This document shows, one piece after another, positions 37,500 through 45,543 of a DNA stretch of 64,000 nucleotides (positions within the stretch are counted from its first letter, which is position 1; the number at the start of each line of letters is the position of its first letter). Location: the NCBI RefSeq assembly GCF_021532655.1, contig NZ_JAKGAS010000001.1, positions 620,001 through 684,000 of the forward strand. The letters run 5' to 3'. Origin of the DNA: Paraglaciecola algarum (GTDB lineage: Bacteria; Pseudomonadota; Gammaproteobacteria; Enterobacterales; Alteromonadaceae). Below the pieces are notes generated by a model that made no database searches, was not told where the DNA came from, and was given only the letters and a program-made list of their open reading frames with translations. Made by a program: the position numbers and the translations under genes.

Positions 37500-38144
37500 T
37501 TATTTGTTTTGAGCTTGGTTGTTATTCTTACGTTTCCGTAAACTGGCCGCTTGTAAATGTAAACTGGCTTTTACCAATAAATCTTGGTCTTCTTCTCGTA
37601 TACGGGTAAATATCAGTGAGGTATGGTACGTATCTTCACTTTCCTTACAAGTACTATTTTGGGCCTCGGGACTAATAACTTGGAGCTCACAACGAATAAC
37701 TTCAGCATAACAAAAAATAGCTGAGGCTTCTTCACGTAAAAATATTTTTAGTTCGGTTAAGCTACCTACTGGGATGTTGGATTGAGTATTGACTGTAATG
37801 CCACCTCCACCGAATTGTATAGAGTGGAACATTTCTTCCGGCTCTGACTGTTGTTGTAGAATTAACGACATCATTAAATCAATTTTTCGAGACTGGTGAT
37901 TTAAAAACTCGGCCAACTCAACGGCATGCTGACCTAAATTACGTAGAGGCCTTAGGGCTTTGGTTTCAATTTCAGATAATTCACTGGCCACTTGAAAAGT
38001 GTAGGGCATGTGATTGTGTAAGTCATCTAATTCAGGGAGTTCAAAATCACTAGAGAGCACACTCAAGTTGACTGGGATATCATGTTTTATCATGAAAAAT
38101 TCGTTAAATTGTTCATGTTTTTGATTTAAGGTTAGATTATCCAT
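37500..38144 (-). CDS. PilZ-like domain protein, degenerate c-di-GMP site
   Basis: 214 residues. The central beta-barrel region (about 100-160) has the spacing of a PilZ domain with QFGGGGITV and GSLTELKIFL, but the usual RxxxR and [D/N]xSxxG motifs are not seen. Cyclic-di-GMP binding is therefore doubtful. N-terminal helices (about 30-100) precede it, and the C-terminus is basic (RKRKNNNQ). It lies directly upstream of mfd on the same strand, so it may be co-transcribed. Confidence 0.6.
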   Translation of the reverse strand: MDNLTLNQKHEQFNEFFMIKHDIPVNLSVLSSDFELPELDDLHNHMPYTFQVASELSEIETKALRPLRNLGQHAVELAEFLNHQSRKIDLMMSLILQQQSEPEEMFHSIQFGGGGITVNTQSNIPVGSLTELKIFLREEASAIFCYAEVIRCELQVISPEAQNSTCKESEDTYHTSLIFTRIREEDQDLLVKASLHLQAASLRKRKNNNQAQNK

Positions 38145-38304
38145 TTATTCTCCAAGCATTAAACATCAGCATTCCTTGTGAGATTGTGAGCAAGCACGTA
38201 TTATTCAACATCGTTAACCAGTATGCCAATAGTTAACACTTTATTTTTTAACTGTTTATTTAAAATTTTTTATTAACGTTTTTGCCTCGAGAATCATATT
38301 TTAC

Positions 38305-39516
38305 ATGTTTTATCCACTTTCTGCTTCTATCGGATTACGTTATGCAAGGGCGTCGAAAGGCAGCAGTTTTATCGCCTTCATTAATCTTTTCTCAGTTGCA
38401 GGTATTGCTCTTGGTTTAATGTCACTCATAACGGTTTTAGCTGTAATGAATGGTTTTGAGGGCGAGTTGAAATTACGTAACTTGGGTATTACTCCGCATC
38501 TTTTAGTTGAAACTACGCAAGGGCACTCACCTCAAAACAAAGAGTTTACAGATATACCAGGTGTTCTAGCTAGCGCTCCCCATCTAGAATCTGAAGGGCT
38601 AATTCAATCTGCTCAAGGATTAAAAGGAGTTATGTTTCAAGGTATTGAACCAAGCCAGATGCAAAGCTCGTCTGTGATCGGGCAGAATATGTTAGTGGGC
38701 CAATTAACGGATTTAGTAAAAGGTGAATATGGCATTGTTATTGGTCGCGCATTATCGATTAAGTTGCAGTTAAGAGTAGGGGATAAAGCTAGGTTAATCG
38801 CTTCGGAAAACAGTTATTTTGGGCCTTTTGGTAGGATCTATAGTCAGCGAATATTCACTGTAAAAGGTATTTTTGATATGGCTTCGGCTTTAGACGATAA
38901 AGTTATACTAATGAATATTTCAGATGCAACGCGTTTATTAAGAGATAAAAACCAAGCGTTAGTTAAAACCAGACTATTTTTATATGATGCATTTGACTAT
39001 CAAAATGTTGAAAATAAAATTCAAGAATGGGGCTATTCCTCTATTAGTTGGCGTGTGCAGCAAGGGGCATTATTTGATGCGGTTAAGATGGAAAAAAATA
39101 TGATGTCATTAATGTTATTGCTAATTATTGCGGTCGCCGCCTTTAATATAGTGTCTGCTTTGGTTATGGTGGTATCAGAGAAAAAGTCAGATATAGCGAT
39201 TTTATTGACCCAAGGCATGACCCGTAAAAATGTGATGTCTATATTTTTGTTCAATGGGGCTTACAATGGCATTAAAGGCACTTTTATTGGACTAGTACTA
39301 GGGGTATTGCTGGTACATCAAATCAATAATTTATTAGTTTTGTTTAAAATCCCTGTGTTTTTAGGGCCAAATGGCCAAGGTTTACCAGTGGATTTACAAT
39401 GGCCACAGGTTGCCGTTTTAGTCGCTGTTTCCTTGATATTATGTTTTGCTGCTAGCTTATATCCAGCTTATAAAGCTTTAAACGTTAGCCCTGCCAAAGC
39501 CTTAAAATATGAATAA
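38305..39516 (+). CDS. LolC/LolE-family lipoprotein-releasing permease
   Basis: 403 residues with one N-terminal membrane helix (about 22-46), a large periplasmic domain and three C-terminal helices (MMSLMLLLIIAVAAFNIVSAL onward in the 270-400 region, written in parts). MTRKNVMSIFLFNG and the C-terminal SLYPAYKALNVSPAKALKYE fit LolC/LolE. In E. coli LolCDE extracts lipoproteins from the inner membrane, needing the ATPase LolD. No lolD follows here; the next gene is a phosphoribosyltransferase. It may act as a LolF-like single permease with LolD encoded elsewhere, or the partner genes may have moved. Confidence 0.87.
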   Translation: MFYPLSASIGLRYARASKGSSFIAFINLFSVAGIALGLMSLITVLAVMNGFEGELKLRNLGITPHLLVETTQGHSPQNKEFTDIPGVLASAPHLESEGLIQSAQGLKGVMFQGIEPSQMQSSSVIGQNMLVGQLTDLVKGEYGIVIGRALSIKLQLRVGDKARLIASENSYFGPFGRIYSQRIFTVKGIFDMASALDDKVILMNISDATRLLRDKNQALVKTRLFLYDAFDYQNVENKIQEWGYSSISWRVQQGALFDAVKMEKNMMSLMLLLIIAVAAFNIVSALVMVVSEKKSDIAILLTQGMTRKNVMSIFLFNGAYNGIKGTFIGLVLGVLLVHQINNLLVLFKIPVFLGPNGQGLPVDLQWPQVAVLVAVSLILCFAASLYPAYKALNVSPAKALKYE

Positions 39517-39547
39517 TTAAGATAACAAGCTGAAATATGACTAAATA

Positions 39548-39629
39548 AGGTTATAATGACCAATTGGTCATGTTTTATTGATGCTATCGTGATTTATTAA
39601 TCTTTCAGGTTATATACTATTAGGTTATA
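39548..39629. promoter_or_regulatory. palindrome and AGGTTATA repeats before the phosphoribosyltransferase gene
   Basis: A perfect 16-bp palindrome ATGACCAATTGGTCAT lies at 39556-39571. The octamer AGGTTATA occurs three times in the same orientation: 39548-39555, 39607-39614 and 39622-39629. The combination upstream of a single gene suggests an operator of a dimeric repressor (TetR-like symmetry). The binding factor is unknown. Confidence 0.4.
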
Positions 39630-39674
39630 AAATTACGCATTAGCAATTACAGTATTTTTTTAAGGTTTATTTCG

Positions 39675-40232
39675 ATGGAAAAAACATTTATCACCGCGCA
39701 AAAGTTACTTGAAGATTCTTTTAAAGTGGCAGCTCAAGTATACGAAAGTGGTTTTCGACCGCAATTTATTATTGGTATCTGGCGTGGTGGTGCACCTATA
39801 GGTATTGCGGTACAGGAATATTTTGATTTCAAAAAGGTAGATACAGATCATATAGCGGTGCGTACTTCATCTTATTACGGGATAAATCAACAATCTAAAA
39901 CCATTAAAGTACATGGTTTACACTATGTTATTGAAAACGCCAATGCTGAAGATAGTTTGTTGATTGTGGACGATGTGTTTGATTCAGGTCGAAGTGTAGA
40001 AGCATTGATCCAGCAATTAAATAAATTGTCTCGGGCCAATATGCCAAAAGATGTGCGAGTGGCTTGTCCATATTACAAACCAAAGAATAATAAGACGGAT
40101 TTTGTTCCAGATTATTATGTACACGAAAGCGACGAGTGGCTGGTTTTCCCCCATGAAATTTCAGGGTTAACTCCAGATGAAATTATTAACGGAAAAACTG
40201 ACTTGGCGAATGTATTGGATTTGTTGAAATAA
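39675..40232 (+). CDS. purine phosphoribosyltransferase-like protein (hypoxanthine PRT type)
   Basis: 185 residues with the type I PRTase fold. The PRPP-binding loop is LLIVDDVFDSGRSVEAL and the upstream flexible loop has GIWRGGAPIGIAV. The family covers hypoxanthine/xanthine/guanine salvage enzymes; YYKPKNNKTDFVPDYYVHE and WLVFPHEI are typical of an uncharacterised subgroup, so base specificity is uncertain. It stands alone, with a palindrome and repeats in its promoter region and a strong terminator after it. Confidence 0.83.
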   Translation: MEKTFITAQKLLEDSFKVAAQVYESGFRPQFIIGIWRGGAPIGIAVQEYFDFKKVDTDHIAVRTSSYYGINQQSKTIKVHGLHYVIENANAEDSLLIVDDVFDSGRSVEALIQQLNKLSRANMPKDVRVACPYYKPKNNKTDFVPDYYVHESDEWLVFPHEISGLTPDEIINGKTDLANVLDLLK

Positions 40233-40264
40233 GCTCGAAGATTTAAGTTCTATTTAATAAAACT

Positions 40265-40293
40265 GCTCGTATCCAAAGATACGAGCCGTTTTT
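40265..40293 (+). terminator. Rho-independent terminator after the phosphoribosyltransferase gene
   Basis: Perfect 9-bp stem GCTCGTATC/GATACGAGC with loop CAAA, followed by CGTTTTT. Confidence 0.9.
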
Positions 40294-40413
40294 GATCCTA
40301 AATAGAGGAGTAAATTATTACTAAATCTTATTCTTTAAACAACGATAAGTTACCAAGGCTAAATATCTAATTGGAATAACACAAAGACTCAAGCAATTGT
40401 TCAGTACTAGTTT

Positions 40414-40857
40414 TTAACCTGCACTAACTGAGTCTACTTTCCATTCTTTATCGATTCTAATTAAGCTTACGACACGTAAATCTTTAAATATATCTCCATC
40501 TAACGTGCCTTCGAAAAACAAGGATATTTGAGCTTCTTTGGCAAATTCATTGCGGCCTGCGCTTCGAGTACTTGGTTGCACTGTAACTTCGTCAAATCGC
40601 ATATTCAACACGTGTTTTTGCACCGCTTTATTGGTGTGATAAGAGCGCAGCAAACGCTCCATTTTGGGAGTACTGTATTCAATCGCGCCAGACAAATCAT
40701 TCGTCTTGTAGATTTTATTAAAAAATTCGATTGCGGCAAATTCAGGAACGTTAGAATCTAACATACCAAATTTACCCACACCTTTTTTAGGCTCCGCTTT
40801 TTCACAGGCAGTAAAAACAACGATGAGTAGCATTAGCCATGAAAACTTTCTAAGCAT
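40414..40857 (-). CDS. small predicted lipoprotein, unknown function
   Basis: 147 residues. The N-terminus MLRKFSWLMLLIVVFTACEK is a signal peptide with lipobox FTAC, and a glutamate at +2 is compatible with outer-membrane sorting. The mature domain (about 40-145) has alternating helix and strands, ending with VSLIRIDKEWKVDSVSAG. This resembles NTF2-like or DUF4878-type domains, but I cannot assign a family. No operon partner is evident. The cysK gene upstream on the same strand has its own terminator. Confidence 0.7.
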   Translation of the reverse strand: MLRKFSWLMLLIVVFTACEKAEPKKGVGKFGMLDSNVPEFAAIEFFNKIYKTNDLSGAIEYSTPKMERLLRSYHTNKAVQKHVLNMRFDEVTVQPSTRSAGRNEFAKEAQISLFFEGTLDGDIFKDLRVVSLIRIDKEWKVDSVSAG

Positions 40858-40906
40858 ATTTTTTATCCGATAAAGTGGAGGTTTGACTATGTTATTCGTA
40901 TGGCAT

Positions 40907-40931
40907 AAAAAAGGGAAGCCTCAAGCTTCCC
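40907..40931 (-). terminator. Rho-independent terminator of cysK
   Basis: Stem GGGAAGC (40913-40919) and GCTTCCC (40925-40931), loop CTCAA, followed on the minus strand by TTTTTT. Confidence 0.9.
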
Positions 40932-40961
40932 TAAATATTTTACTGCTAGTTTAATTACAGA

Positions 40962-41927
40962 TTATTGCACATTTTCAGAATCTGAAAATTCACCGGCAAA
41001 TAATGGGCTACTTAAATAACGCTCTGCAGCACTGGCTAACAATACAACGATTTTCTTATCCGCATTTTCAGGTCTCTCTGCTACGCGTTTGGCTGCAACT
41101 ACCGCTGCACCGGAAGAGATACCTACTAAAATACCTTCTTCTTTCATTAAACGATGAGCCATTGCAATTGCGTCTTCATTGCTGACTTGCTCAACTTCGT
41201 CTACTAGATCTAAGTCCAGATTTCCAGGGATAAAACCTGCGCCAATACCTTGGATTTTATGAGGCCCAGGAGTCAGTTCTTCACCCGCTTTTGCTTGGGT
41301 AATCACTGGGGAGTCCGTAGGTTCAACCGCTACAGATGTGATGGCTTTACCTTGAGTATTTTTAATATAACGACTGACACCTGTAATGGTTCCACCAGTA
41401 CCTACGCCGGCTACAAAAATATCTACTTCGCCGTCAGTATCGTTCCAAATTTCAGGACCAGTAGTTTGCTCATGTATTTCAGGGTTGGCTGGGTTTTCAA
41501 ACTGATGAAGTGGTACATATTTTTCAGGATCTGATGCAACAATTTCTTCTGCTGCATTAATTGCACCTTTCATACCTTTTGGGGCTTCAGTTAATACTAA
41601 GTTTGCCCCCATTGCTTTTAGCAATTTACGACGTTCTAAACTCATTGAACTTGGCATTGTTAAGGTTAATTTGTAACCTCTTGAAGCAGCGACAAATGCT
41701 AAAGCAATACCCGTGTTGCCACTTGTTGCTTCTACTAATTCATTGCCAGGTTTTAAAATGCCTTTTTTCTCAGCATCCCAAATCATATTGGCGCCTATAC
41801 GACATTTGACACTAAAACTTGGATTTCTGGCTTCAATTTTTGCGTAAACATTACCTGTGGTTACACGGTTAAGTTTTACTAGTGGGGTTTTACCAATTGA
41901 TAGGGAGTTGTCGTCGTAAATTTGCAT
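40962..41927 (-). CDS. cysK: cysteine synthase A (O-acetylserine sulfhydrylase)
   Basis: 321 residues, very close to E. coli CysK. The PLP lysine is in [15 protein letters not shown], the substrate-binding loop is [11 protein letters not shown], and the phosphate-binding loop is [10 protein letters not shown]. It condenses O-acetylserine with sulfide to give cysteine. Single gene with AAAGGA upstream of the ATG and its own terminator. The upstream region of about 340 bases probably holds its promoter and a CysB site, though none was recognised. Confidence 0.96.
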   Translation of the reverse strand: MQIYDDNSLSIGKTPLVKLNRVTTGNVYAKIEARNPSFSVKCRIGANMIWDAEKKGILKPGNELVEATSGNTGIALAFVAASRGYKLTLTMPSSMSLERRKLLKAMGANLVLTEAPKGMKGAINAAEEIVASDPEKYVPLHQFENPANPEIHEQTTGPEIWNDTDGEVDIFVAGVGTGGTITGVSRYIKNTQGKAITSVAVEPTDSPVITQAKAGEELTPGPHKIQGIGAGFIPGNLDLDLVDEVEQVSNEDAIAMAHRLMKEEGILVGISSGAAVVAAKRVAERPENADKKIVVLLASAAERYLSSPLFAGEFSDSENVQ

Positions 41928-42268
41928 TTTATATCCTTTTGAATAAGTATTTTTTTTATATTAATTAACTAAGCCTACATCGTACTTAGTGTCGCTTTGG
42001 GTGATTAGCTAAAACTTGATATCTGATCTTTTATAACTGATATACGTGTATTTACCATGTTTTATTTTGAAATACATTAGCCAATGTATTTGAACTAGTA
42101 ATCTATTTGTTTTAGTTGTCATTGCCAAAGAATAGACTGCTGTAATAGATTAGGCTGTAGTAAATTAAATCAAAGTGTTATTTAGCTATATCTTATGGTT
42201 AGGCGCTATGTAAAACCTTAGAGTTCGGGTTTAAAGTTGCTTAGTCATACCTAAAACAGGATGTAAAG
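41928..42268. other. intergenic region between cysK and the RDD gene
   Basis: About 340 AT-rich bases between divergent genes. It holds a 9-bp inverted repeat AAATACATT/AATGTATTT with spacer AGCC (42070-42091). No promoter hexamers, CysB site or RNA fold could be recognised with confidence. Confidence 0.45.
42070..42091. promoter_or_regulatory. inverted repeat in the cysK/RDD intergenic region
   Basis: AAATACATT (42070-42078) and AATGTATTT (42083-42091) are perfect inverted copies with a 4-base spacer. It could be an operator or a small hairpin. It lies about 140 bases upstream of the cysK start. Confidence 0.3.
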
Positions 42269-43393
42269 TTGGAAAATACTCCCTTAAATACAGAACAAGA
42301 TGCGTCAATCGAGGCGGCAAGTTCGGTAAATAAAATGTCTGCCGCTCGAAAGGAAACTAGACAAATTGTCACGCCTTATGCATTTCACGTTTCGTCAGAT
42401 TTATTTGGTACACCTTTAGCCAGCCCCTTAAAAAGGGCTTTTGCATTATCTATTGATGTTTGTTTGTTATGGTTATTAACCCAAGCTAGCGGGTTCTTTT
42501 TAGCCGGTGTCGCTGCGGCTACATTTTTTCGAGCTGGTAACAGGTTGAAACAAAAAAAACGCTTTAACGGTGTGCGAATTTGTTTACGTTTTTTAACAGC
42601 TATTTTATTGTTTGTGTTTGTTATGGGGATATTGGATGCGGTTGATTTTGGACCACAACATAATGAACCCAGTAAAAAATCCTTTGGGGCAGCTGAGGGA
42701 ATAGCTACCATTGGCTTGACAGGAAAATATATCTTTCAGTTGAATAATACTGAGCAACGAATAGCAGATGAACTTTGCTTAAATCAAGATGACTGTTGGC
42801 AACAGTTAAGTGAAGAGCTCACTAGTGAGTTAGTGGATTCTGAAATAGAAACTCAAAAAGCTTTAGAAATACTAGAAATAGTTGCTGACATGCAAAGCGA
42901 ATTGGTGCCTACACTGAAACAAAATAATTTAAAAAAGCATTTGCTTGATTTATATGAATTTAAATCTTCCAAAGATGACAATACATTCATTGAGCCTGAG
43001 GTTAAGGTTTTTTCTCCGTTAGCAAGCGAGGATAACCAAAAATCTAATGTTGTCAGTCTGGTCGATTGGATTAAAGTAACCTTAGATGATCTTGGTTTAG
43101 GGTTCGGCTGGGCGGCATTCTACTTTAGTGTTTTTACTGCTTGGTGGCGCGGACAAACGCCAGGTAAAAAGGTAGTTGGCATTAAGGTATTAAAACTGGA
43201 TAACAGTGAATTAACCCTATGGGAAAGTTTTGGTCGTTATGGGGGATATGGAGCTGGATTGGCGACAGGGTTAATGGGTTTTTTACAAATATTTTGGGAT
43301 CCTAATAGACAAGCTATTCAAGACAAAATATCGGAGACTTTAGTAATAGATATACGTAAAGACAAACAAGAATTCTCATTAAATGAACAATAA
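42269..43393 (+). CDS. RDD family membrane protein
   Basis: 374 residues. The RDD domain is split: a first helix pair (about 50-120) with SPLKRAFALSIDVCLLWLL and a C-terminal pair (about 275-350) with WWRGQTPGKKVVGIKVL, separated by a soluble insert of about 150 residues. RDD proteins are small transporters or membrane proteins of uncertain role. The start is a TTG seven bases after AGGATG. It ends 25 bases before the XdhC gene and may be transcribed with the molybdenum hydroxylase locus. Confidence 0.8.
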   Translation: MENTPLNTEQDASIEAASSVNKMSAARKETRQIVTPYAFHVSSDLFGTPLASPLKRAFALSIDVCLLWLLTQASGFFLAGVAAATFFRAGNRLKQKKRFNGVRICLRFLTAILLFVFVMGILDAVDFGPQHNEPSKKSFGAAEGIATIGLTGKYIFQLNNTEQRIADELCLNQDDCWQQLSEELTSELVDSEIETQKALEILEIVADMQSELVPTLKQNNLKKHLLDLYEFKSSKDDNTFIEPEVKVFSPLASEDNQKSNVVSLVDWIKVTLDDLGLGFGWAAFYFSVFTAWWRGQTPGKKVVGIKVLKLDNSELTLWESFGRYGGYGAGLATGLMGFLQIFWDPNRQAIQDKISETLVIDIRKDKQEFSLNEQ

Positions 43394-43418
43394 CAATCGT
43401 AAAAAAAGATAGCAATTA

Positions 43419-44423
43419 ATGGCAAATAGAATTAACCAATTAATAGAATATTGGTACCAACATAAAGATAGCCAACAGTGGGTATTAGCCACGATTATTC
43501 AAACTGAAGGTTCCTCTTATCGTAAAGCTGGCGCCATGATGATGATAAATGATTTAGGTCAATATTATGGGATGTTAAGTGGTGGCTGTTTAGAATCTGA
43601 CATTATGCGACAGGCTAGGCGTTGTTGGGATAATGGCAATAATAGGATAGTCGAATATGACATGCGTGAGGAAGAAGATCTAGCTTGGAAACTCGGTATT
43701 GGTTGTGGCGGTATGGTTAAAATTTTATTGCAACCTGTCAATCAAAGTAATCGATATTTAGAGTTAATTGAGCTTAATAACAAACTACTCAACAGAGAAA
43801 CTGTTGTCTACCAACAAAAAGTTGATTTATTGTCTCCTGATAATCAATTATTGGAGCAGGTTAATCCCTCTTTATTAGGTTTACAAAATAAAGAACAGAC
43901 AAGTTCATTTACTCACCACCTTAACCCAGCGCCATTAATAGCGGTTTTCGGCGGCGGATTAGATGCTAAACCTGTGGTTGCTATAGCCGCTGAATTAGGT
44001 TGGCAAGTTATTTTGTTAGATCCTCGAGTGGGGTATGCAAAAGAAGGGTATTTTGATGGTGCACAGCAAATCATACGCAACTCATTTGACGAACTAACCA
44101 AAGAAACTTGGTTAGGTAAAATTGACGCAGCATTTGTGTTAACCCATAACGTTAAACTTGACGCTAGCGCGATAAAGTTATTGCAATTAAGCCGTGTAAA
44201 ATATTTAGGTTTGTTGGGGCCGACCCATAGAACAGAACGAGTTTTAGAAGAAGCAAATTTATCTTTAGAAAGTTTAATTAAGCCTCTAGCCAATCCTGTT
44301 GGACTTAGATTAGGCGGTGAATTACCAGAATCAATTGCGTTATCTATGTTATCTGAAGCGCATGCAGTTATAGAGCAGGGTGATGCCATGTCTATAAGCG
44401 GTTTTTTAACCAGATGCCGGTAA
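43419..44423 (+). CDS. XdhC family molybdenum hydroxylase maturation factor
   Basis: 334 residues with the XdhC/CoxI N-terminal domain (VLATIIQTEGSSYRKAGAMM, LSGGCLESD, CGGMVKILL) and a Rossmann-like C-terminal domain (PLIAVFGGGLDAKPVVAIA). XdhC binds molybdenum cofactor and inserts the sulfurated form into xanthine dehydrogenase-type enzymes. The downstream genes encode such an enzyme, which confirms the role. It overlaps the next gene by 10 bases. Confidence 0.92.
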   Translation: MANRINQLIEYWYQHKDSQQWVLATIIQTEGSSYRKAGAMMMINDLGQYYGMLSGGCLESDIMRQARRCWDNGNNRIVEYDMREEEDLAWKLGIGCGGMVKILLQPVNQSNRYLELIELNNKLLNRETVVYQQKVDLLSPDNQLLEQVNPSLLGLQNKEQTSSFTHHLNPAPLIAVFGGGLDAKPVVAIAAELGWQVILLDPRVGYAKEGYFDGAQQIIRNSFDELTKETWLGKIDAAFVLTHNVKLDASAIKLLQLSRVKYLGLLGPTHRTERVLEEANLSLESLIKPLANPVGLRLGGELPESIALSMLSEAHAVIEQGDAMSISGFLTRCR

Positions 44424-45016
44424 CTGTAATTATGTTAGCTGCTGGTAACAGCCAACGATTCGGCGATATAAAACAATTAGCCGATATAAATGGTACTCCA
44501 CTCGTGGTACATAGTTTAGGTTCCTTTCTAAGCAAAGGTGAGGTTTTACCCGAATTAGAAAATGTCTACTTAGTCTTAGGGGCTAATCATCGCCAAATTG
44601 AAAAAGTCATACCTACAAAAGTTCAAAAAATATATGTTAAAGAATGGCAAAAAGGTATGGGCCAAAGTTTAGCTGAAGCAATCCAACAGATTAAACCAAG
44701 TATAAATCATGTATTTGTTGCTCTGGCAGACCAAGCTGCTGTAAATATGGCTGTTGTTAACAAAATGTTGTTGACTTTGAGGCGTCATCCTTCGAAGATA
44801 ATAGCTTCAAAATATAACGGACATTTAGGTGTTCCAGCTATTTTTCCTGCTAAATATTTACATCAATTAGGTACTTTAGAAGGCCACATAGGTGCACGTC
44901 GTATTATTCAAAAAAATTTAGAAGATGTAGTTTGTTTAGATTGTCCTGAGGCTGAACTAGACATAGATACGCCTGAAGATTTACAAAAATATTTAACCCA
45001 AAAAACTCATTCATAA
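44414..45016 (+). CDS. molybdenum cofactor cytidylyltransferase-like (MocA/MobA-like)
   Basis: 200 residues of the nucleotidyltransferase fold. The opening [18 protein letters not shown] is the NTP-binding motif, and ALADQAAVN is the metal-binding region. In E. coli MocA attaches CMP to molybdopterin for xanthine dehydrogenase-family enzymes. Its place between xdhC and the hydroxylase genes supports a molybdopterin cytosine dinucleotide function. The overlap with xdhC indicates translational coupling. Confidence 0.88.
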   Translation: MPVTVIMLAAGNSQRFGDIKQLADINGTPLVVHSLGSFLSKGEVLPELENVYLVLGANHRQIEKVIPTKVQKIYVKEWQKGMGQSLAEAIQQIKPSINHVFVALADQAAVNMAVVNKMLLTLRRHPSKIIASKYNGHLGVPAIFPAKYLHQLGTLEGHIGARRIIQKNLEDVVCLDCPEAELDIDTPEDLQKYLTQKTHS

Positions 45017-45030
45017 CAGGGGCTAGAATA

Positions 45031-45543
45031 ATGATCCGTTTTACCTTAAACGACAAAGCAGCAGAAGTTGAAGCAGAATCTGACACACCATTATTGTGGG
45101 TGTTAAGAGACATTCTTCAATTAACTGGAACCAAATTTGGTTGTGGCATGGCCCAGTGTGGCGCATGTACTGTTCATCTAGACGGGCAAGCAATTCGCTC
45201 TTGTGTTATGCCGATTTCAGCCATCGAAGGTAAATCTGTGAAGACTATTGAAGGTTTAAAACCTGACTCAAATCATCCAGTACAACAAGCTTGGATTGAG
45301 CATAACGTGCCCCAATGTGGTTATTGTCAATCGGGTCAGATCATGAGTGCGGTTGCCTTATTAGAACAAAATCCAGACCCCGATGATGAAGCCATCGATA
45401 ATTTTATGCAGGGCAATATCTGCCGATGCGGAACCTACCCAAGAATCAAAGCTGCGATAAAAACAGCAGCAAAGTCTCTTAATACGACATCAAATAACAA
45501 GTTTAATTATGAATTAGCAACCAATGTAGGAGAAAACGTATGA
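45031..45543 (+). CDS. 2Fe-2S subunit of a molybdenum hydroxylase (IorA-like)
   Basis: 170 residues. The plant-type ferredoxin cluster motif is [15 protein letters not shown] with a later RSC, and the second cluster domain has [10 protein letters not shown] and NICRCGTY. This is the small iron-sulfur subunit found in isoquinoline 1-oxidoreductase and related aldehyde oxidases, which passes electrons from the molybdenum site to an external acceptor. It overlaps the large subunit gene by 4 bases, and there is no separate FAD subunit, as in the IorAB type. Confidence 0.94.
   Translation: MIRFTLNDKAAEVEAESDTPLLWVLRDILQLTGTKFGCGMAQCGACTVHLDGQAIRSCVMPISAIEGKSVKTIEGLKPDSNHPVQQAWIEHNVPQCGYCQSGQIMSAVALLEQNPDPDDEAIDNFMQGNICRCGTYPRIKAAIKTAAKSLNTTSNNKFNYELATNVGENV

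Noticed and set aside
43913..44389. Minus-strand open frame opposite xdhC
   Set aside because: No motif, no Shine-Dalgarno sequence, and fully inside a coding region with strong family signatures.
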